From Gemmataceae bacterium (GTDB lineage: Bacteria; Planctomycetota; Planctomycetia; Gemmatales; Gemmataceae), in the NCBI GenBank assembly GCA_947490035.1, contig CANLGS010000139.1:1-8195 (forward strand): DNA of 8,195 nt, written 5' to 3'. Numbering within the stretch: position 1 is the first letter of the stretch; each line of letters begins with the position of its first letter. The notes beneath the pieces are model-generated. The model saw nothing but the letters and a program-made list of their open reading frames with translations. It made no database searches and was not told the DNA's origin. Positions 5,645 to 8,195 of this stretch are shown here, piece after piece. Position numbers and translations under genes: made by a program.

Positions 5645-5703
5645 CTTGCCAGCGGGAATAGGTTACGCCATCGGACGGTTCTCACGCAAGGTCGGTGGTT
5701 TTG

Positions 5704-5854
5704 AGAGTCGCCCGCTCGCTCCGTGGCGGTTGTCTTTTAGTCTTTGCTTTTGGTGGCACAGACATTCCTGTCTGTGCGGCCGGCCCGCCCAAGCCCACAG
5801 ACAGGAATGTCTGTGCCACAAGAGAAGAACCGCCACGGAGTGGCGGGCTACTCT
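5704..5854. repeat. Composite palindrome: CCGCTCGCTCCG outer arms around a GTGGCACAGACATTCC core
   Basis: The outer arms 5704-5731 and 5828-5854 are inverted copies (CTCCGTGGCGGTT) with one small indel. The inner arms 5753-5776 and 5796-5819 are complementary over all 24 nt around a 19-nt loop. This inner core is identical to that at 4127-4197, where the outer arms differ. The right outer arm overlaps the rpsF stop codon (5853-5855). The outer arm family also occurs at 983-1010/1221-1248 and near 8155-8185. Confidence 0.92.
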
Positions 5855-6389
5855 ACTCCGGCTTTTCGGCCATGTCGCGGCGGCCGCGGCGCGGCGGCCC
5901 GCCGTCGCGGTCGCCCCGGTCCCCGCCGCGGTCGCCGCGTGGCGGGCCGTCGTCGTTGAGACCCATCGGGACCGGCTCGCCGCCGATCGCGCTCGGGTCC
6001 GTTTGCACGGTCGCCTCGTCCTGCATGCCGCGGAGCGCGAACCCGACGCTCTGGTCCTCGCGCGCCACCTGCATGATCTCTTCTTTCCACTTCGGGTCGA
6101 TCTTCGACGTGAGTTGTCGAAGGATCAGTCCCTCTTGCAGCGCGAAGTCGCGTTCGAGTTCGGCCTGCTTGGTGCTCTCGAACGTGTAGTACACGATGTG
6201 GAAACTGCCCTTCTTGGACTTCCCGATCGGGTACGTGAGCTTGTGGTTGTAGTCCCACGGGCGGCTGACCTCGACGTGCCCGCCGTGGCGCTCGATGAGG
6301 TTGTGCAACTGCTGCTTGACGCCGTCGGCGTCGGCCGACACCTTCGTCGGGTCGAGGAGGAACAGCGTTTCGTAAGTTTGCGTCGGCAT
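5853..6389 (-). CDS. rpsF: 30S ribosomal protein S6 with disordered C-terminal tail
   Basis: The protein has 178 aa; most S6 proteins have 95-135. The S6 ferredoxin-like fold covers about residues 3-95: YETLFLLDP (6-14), a helix with ERHGGHVE (33-40), RPWDYNHKLTYPIGKSKKG (43-61), and FHIVYYTFE (63-71). The part from 96 to 140 is a less usual extension. The tail from 146 is Asp/Gly/Arg/Pro-rich with RGDRGGDRGDRDGG (151-164) and ends AEKPE. S6 binds 16S rRNA together with S18 at the platform of the small subunit. Start ATG 6389 is preceded by AAGGA at a normal distance. The leader contains an 11-bp stem (6408-6431). Its stop codon touches a palindromic repeat. Confidence 0.95.
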   Translation of the reverse strand: MPTQTYETLFLLDPTKVSADADGVKQQLHNLIERHGGHVEVSRPWDYNHKLTYPIGKSKKGSFHIVYYTFESTKQAELERDFALQEGLILRQLTSKIDPKWKEEIMQVAREDQSVGFALRGMQDEATVQTDPSAIGGEPVPMGLNDDGPPRGDRGGDRGDRDGGPPRRGRRDMAEKPE

Positions 6390-6407
6390 GTGGTCCTTAA
6401 GGTTTGT

Positions 6408-6431
6408 CCGCGCCGGACGAGTCCGGCGCGG
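6408..6431 (-). promoter_or_regulatory. Strong hairpin in the rpsF leader
   Basis: CCGCGCCGGAC (6408-6418) and GTCCGGCGCGG (6421-6431) are perfect complements with 2 nt between, so the real loop is slightly larger. On the minus strand it lies about 18 nt before the rpsF start, followed by ACAAACC and not a T tract, so it is unlikely to be a plain terminator for pth. S6:S18-binding leader RNAs are known upstream of rpsF in many bacteria. Whether this is one cannot be judged by eye. Confidence 0.5.
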
Positions 6432-6507
6432 TGGTCACCGTGGTTCGGTCGAGGCGGTGTGCCCCGCGACCCCGCCCTGACGTTGGGCAGGGAGCGACCT
6501 GGCTTCG

Positions 6508-7167
6508 TCATTCGTTCGTGGTCGGCACGTCCGACTTTTTCTCGTCCGCCTTCGCCTTCTGGTCGTCGGACTTCGGCTTCTTCTCTTTCTTGGGCTTCTC
6601 TTTGTCGTCGCTGCCGTTGAAGCGGTTCATGCAGATTTCGGCGCCCTGTCGGACCCACACGAGCGCGGCCTGCGAAGCGTCGGCAATCGCGTTGTCCACC
6701 GCGGCCCGCTCGCCGGGCTTGAACTTCGACAGCACGTGATCGACCGCGTCGCCGACCGTCGGTTGCCCCACACCGATGCGGAGTCGCGTGTAGCCGTCCG
6801 TACCGAGCTGTTCCTGGATGTTCCGCAACCCGTTCTGCCCCCCGTGGCTGCCCTTCATCCGCACGCGCAACTTGCCGAGCGGGAGGTTGAAGTCGTCGCA
6901 GACCACCAGCACGTTCTCGACCGGAATCTTGTAGAAGTCGAGGATGGCTCGGACCGCTTTGCCGCTCAGGTTCATGAACGTGAGCGGCTTGACCAACAGC
7001 ACTTGCTCGTCGCCTTCCTTGAACTCCGCGACGAACGCCTCGAGCTTCTCGCGGAACGCCCCGACGCCGGGTCCGGCGGCGAGGTAGTCGATCACGTCGA
7101 ACCCGACGTTGTGCCGCGTCCCCGCGTACTTCGGGCCGGGGTTTCCCAAACCGACGATCAGCTTCAT
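6508..7167 (-). CDS. pth: Peptidyl-tRNA hydrolase with charged C-terminal extension
   Basis: The protein has 219 aa (usual about 190-200). It cleaves peptides from peptidyl-tRNA released by stalled ribosomes, recycling tRNA in the cytoplasm. Signature parts are present: GLGNPG (6-11), TRHNVGFD (17-24) with catalytic His19, KPLTFMNLSG (60-69) with Asn66, CDDFNLPLG (90-98) with the catalytic-region Asp, and KGSHGGQNGL (105-114) with Asn112. Residues from about 185 form a Lys/Asp/Glu-rich tail (KEKPKKEKKPKSDDQKAKAD) absent from typical Pth. Start ATG 7167 is chosen because MKLIVGLGNPG is the family N-terminus. The in-frame upstream extension to 7233 is repeat-derived. No clear Shine-Dalgarno sequence is seen because a repeat arm reaches to within 3 nt of the start. 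Confidence 0.97.
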   Translation of the reverse strand: MKLIVGLGNPGPKYAGTRHNVGFDVIDYLAAGPGVGAFREKLEAFVAEFKEGDEQVLLVKPLTFMNLSGKAVRAILDFYKIPVENVLVVCDDFNLPLGKLRVRMKGSHGGQNGLRNIQEQLGTDGYTRLRIGVGQPTVGDAVDHVLSKFKPGERAAVDNAIADASQAALVWVRQGAEICMNRFNGSDDKEKPKKEKKPKSDDQKAKADEKKSDVPTTNE

Positions 7168-7170
7168 GGG

Positions 7171-7296
7171 AGTGTTCAGTATTCCGTGTTCCGTGTTCAG
7201 CAAGCAGTCCAGAAGTTTTCGCGTGAGTGACACAGGTCAGCGGCCACAGGCTCACGCGGTTCTCGTCTGAAAACCGAACACGGAAAACTGAACACT
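7171..7296. repeat. Palindromic repeat, GTGTTCAGT/TTCCGTGTTC family
   Basis: The arms 7171-7191 and 7276-7296 are inverted copies with one mismatch (AGTGTTCAGT, then TTCCGTGTTC). The left arm is followed by a partial tandem copy (TTCCGTG twice, 7182-7195). An inner pair GCGTGAG (7221-7227) and CTCACGC (7251-7257) closes a second loop. It fills the rplY-pth spacer, beginning 6 nt after the rplY stop and reaching to 3 nt before the pth start. Confidence 0.85.
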
Positions 7297-7302
7297 GCGC
7301 CG

Positions 7303-7959
7303 CTACTTCTTCTTCGCGTCGTCCGCGTCGTCGTCGTCGGCCTTCTTCTTCTCGGCCTTGATGACTTCGGGTCCGGCGCCCGGCTCGGCGATGGTGGCCG
7401 CGACCGGCTCGATGCCCGGCAGTTTCAGTTGCACGACGACCGCTTCCGGCGGCTCCAGCACCTTGATGCCTTCGGGCAGCACCAGTTCTTTCACGTGGAT
7501 CGGGTTGCCGAGCGTGAGGTTGGTGAGGTCGATGCGGATGGCGTCGGGGATACTGCCGAGCGGGCATTCGACGTGCAGCGTGTGAAGCGGCTGGTCGAGG
7601 ACGCCGCCGCCGGTGGCCTTCGGCGCGTTGCGGAGTTCGACCGGCACCGTAACGCGGACGAGTTCGGCGCGGTCCTTCCGCTCGAAGTCCACGTGGATCA
7701 TCTGCTTGCCGAGGTAGTCCCACTGCAGTTCGCGGATGAGGACCGTTTCGACCTTGCCGTCGATATCGAGGTCGAGCACGCGGACGTGCTTGACGCGGAT
7801 GGCGCGGTCGAGTTCCTCCGCGTTCACGGCGATTTGCGCGTTCGCGAGTTTGTGCCCGTAGACGATGGCCGGGACAAGCCCCTTCTTGCGAAGTTTGATC
7901 GCGGCGCTGGAGCCGCTTTGAGTGCGCGGGGTGGTCTTGAGAGTGACGGCGACGGCCAT
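7303..7959 (-). CDS. rplY: 50S ribosomal protein L25 (Ctc/TL5 type)
   Basis: The protein has 218 aa in the long, two-domain form. The N-terminal L25 domain, about 1-92, binds 5S rRNA (LRKKGLVPAIVYG, 23-35; VLIRELQWDYLGKQMIHVDF). The C-terminal beta domain of the Ctc/TL5 type is about 95-185 (VTVPVELRNAPKATGGG; ECPLGSIPDAIRIDLTNL; HVKELVLPEGIKV). The last residues are a charged tail (AEKKKADDDDADDAKKK). Start ATG 7959 is chosen because GAGGTAG lies 7 nt upstream and the MAVAVTLKTTPR N-terminus suits the family; an upstream ATG at 7995 lacks such a site. It is the first gene of the cluster, preceded by a sigma70-like promoter about 130 nt upstream. rplY followed by pth is a widespread bacterial pair. 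Confidence 0.95.
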   Translation of the reverse strand: MAVAVTLKTTPRTQSGSSAAIKLRKKGLVPAIVYGHKLANAQIAVNAEELDRAIRVKHVRVLDLDIDGKVETVLIRELQWDYLGKQMIHVDFERKDRAELVRVTVPVELRNAPKATGGGVLDQPLHTLHVECPLGSIPDAIRIDLTNLTLGNPIHVKELVLPEGIKVLEPPEAVVVQLKLPGIEPVAATIAEPGAGPEVIKAEKKKADDDDADDAKKK

Positions 7960-8048
7960 GCTGCTACCTCGCGTGACGGCTACTCTCGCGAGCAATTGGA
8001 ATGCCCGCTACCCTCGCCGACCTGCACGAAACCACAAACGACATAGAA

Positions 8049-8075
8049 GCGGTCCCGAATCAGTTTCAGGACCGC
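8049..8075 (-). other. Short stem-loop in the rplY leader
   Basis: GCGGTCC (8049-8055) pairs with GGACCGC (8069-8075) around a 13-nt loop. It falls inside the predicted rplY leader, just after the candidate transcription start. Its function is unknown. It is not a tRNA, as no T-loop or acceptor pairing is found. Confidence 0.35.
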
Positions 8076-8093
8076 CTCCGGTTGGTAGGGAAG

Positions 8094-8122
8094 ATTATGG
8101 CGGCCGGGCGACCGACCGACAA
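8094..8122 (-). promoter_or_regulatory. Sigma70-like promoter for the rplY cluster
   Basis: On the minus strand TTGTCG (8117-8122; 4 of 6 to TTGACA) and CATAAT (8094-8099; 5 of 6 to TATAAT) are separated by exactly 17 nt. Transcription would start near 8087, giving a leader of about 128 nt before rplY. Planctomycete promoters can diverge from this model, so the call rests on spacing and consensus only. Confidence 0.55.
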
Positions 8123-8143
8123 GAGCGCACCGGAAAAACCGGG

Positions 8144-8185
8144 GCTTTCGGGTTTCGAGAGTGGTCCGCTCGCTCCGCGAGCGGT
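8144..8185. repeat. Single arm of the CCGCTCGCTCCG repeat family
   Basis: CCGCTCGC-TCC-GCGAGCGG (8166-8184) is a self-complementary core preceded by GAGAGTGGT. It matches the outer arms at 983-1010 and 5704-5731. The partner arm, if any, lies beyond the right edge of the window. It sits just upstream of the rplY promoter. Confidence 0.75.
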
Positions 8186-8195
8186 TGGATAGCCG

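Noticed and set aside
6125..7723. 532-codon minus-strand frame across rplY, pth and rpsF
   Set aside because: It is Arg-rich, out of frame with three confident genes and passes through a repeat; it is a shadow of high-GC coding sequence.
7960..8195. Possible tRNA or small gene upstream of rplY
   Set aside because: No cloverleaf pairing or T-loop was found, and the plus-strand frame starting at 8001 has no ribosome-binding site and runs into a repeat.

Overview
The window looks like chromosomal DNA of a planctomycete, most likely a Gemmata-type member (Gemmataceae). The evidence is high GC, a rplY-pth-rpsF-ssb-rplI order, a TPR protein fused to a YggX-like (Fe(II)-trafficking) domain, secreted proteins of planctomycete character, and long palindromic repeats between genes. 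The genus is inferred from memory of related genomes and no database was searched.

All confidently called genes lie on the minus strand. Reading from the right edge: a spacer with a sigma70-like promoter leads into rplY (L25/Ctc), pth (peptidyl-tRNA hydrolase), rpsF (S6), ssb and rplI (L9). This translation and replication-support cluster ends at a strong intrinsic terminator at 4042-4073. Next comes a stretch of about 400 bases without a recognised gene. It contains one good candidate for a tiny plus-strand gene or structured RNA (3911-4073) with an exceptionally strong Shine-Dalgarno sequence. Then follow a secreted two-domain protein (2790-3623), a translationally coupled pair (TPR/YggX-like, 1915-2550, and a PSP1-like protein with a Cys-rich tail, 1250-1918), and a secreted HEAT-like protein whose 3' end lies beyond the left edge (1-968).

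Nearly every intergenic space holds a palindromic repeat that starts within about 0-16 nt of a stop codon. At least six arm families are present, and one core (GTGGCACAG...CTGTG) sits inside two different outer arm families. These repeats explain most of the spurious plus-strand reading frames.

Functionally, L25, S6 and L9 are ribosomal proteins, Pth recycles peptidyl-tRNA, and SSB protects single-stranded DNA. rpsR, which often sits between ssb and rplI in other bacteria, is absent here. The coupled pair suggests a role in iron or redox handling, but that is inference. No known defence system, CRISPR array, tRNA, rRNA or transposase gene is visible. The most unusual material is the repeat architecture, the tiny plus-strand unit and the Cys-rich coupled pair.
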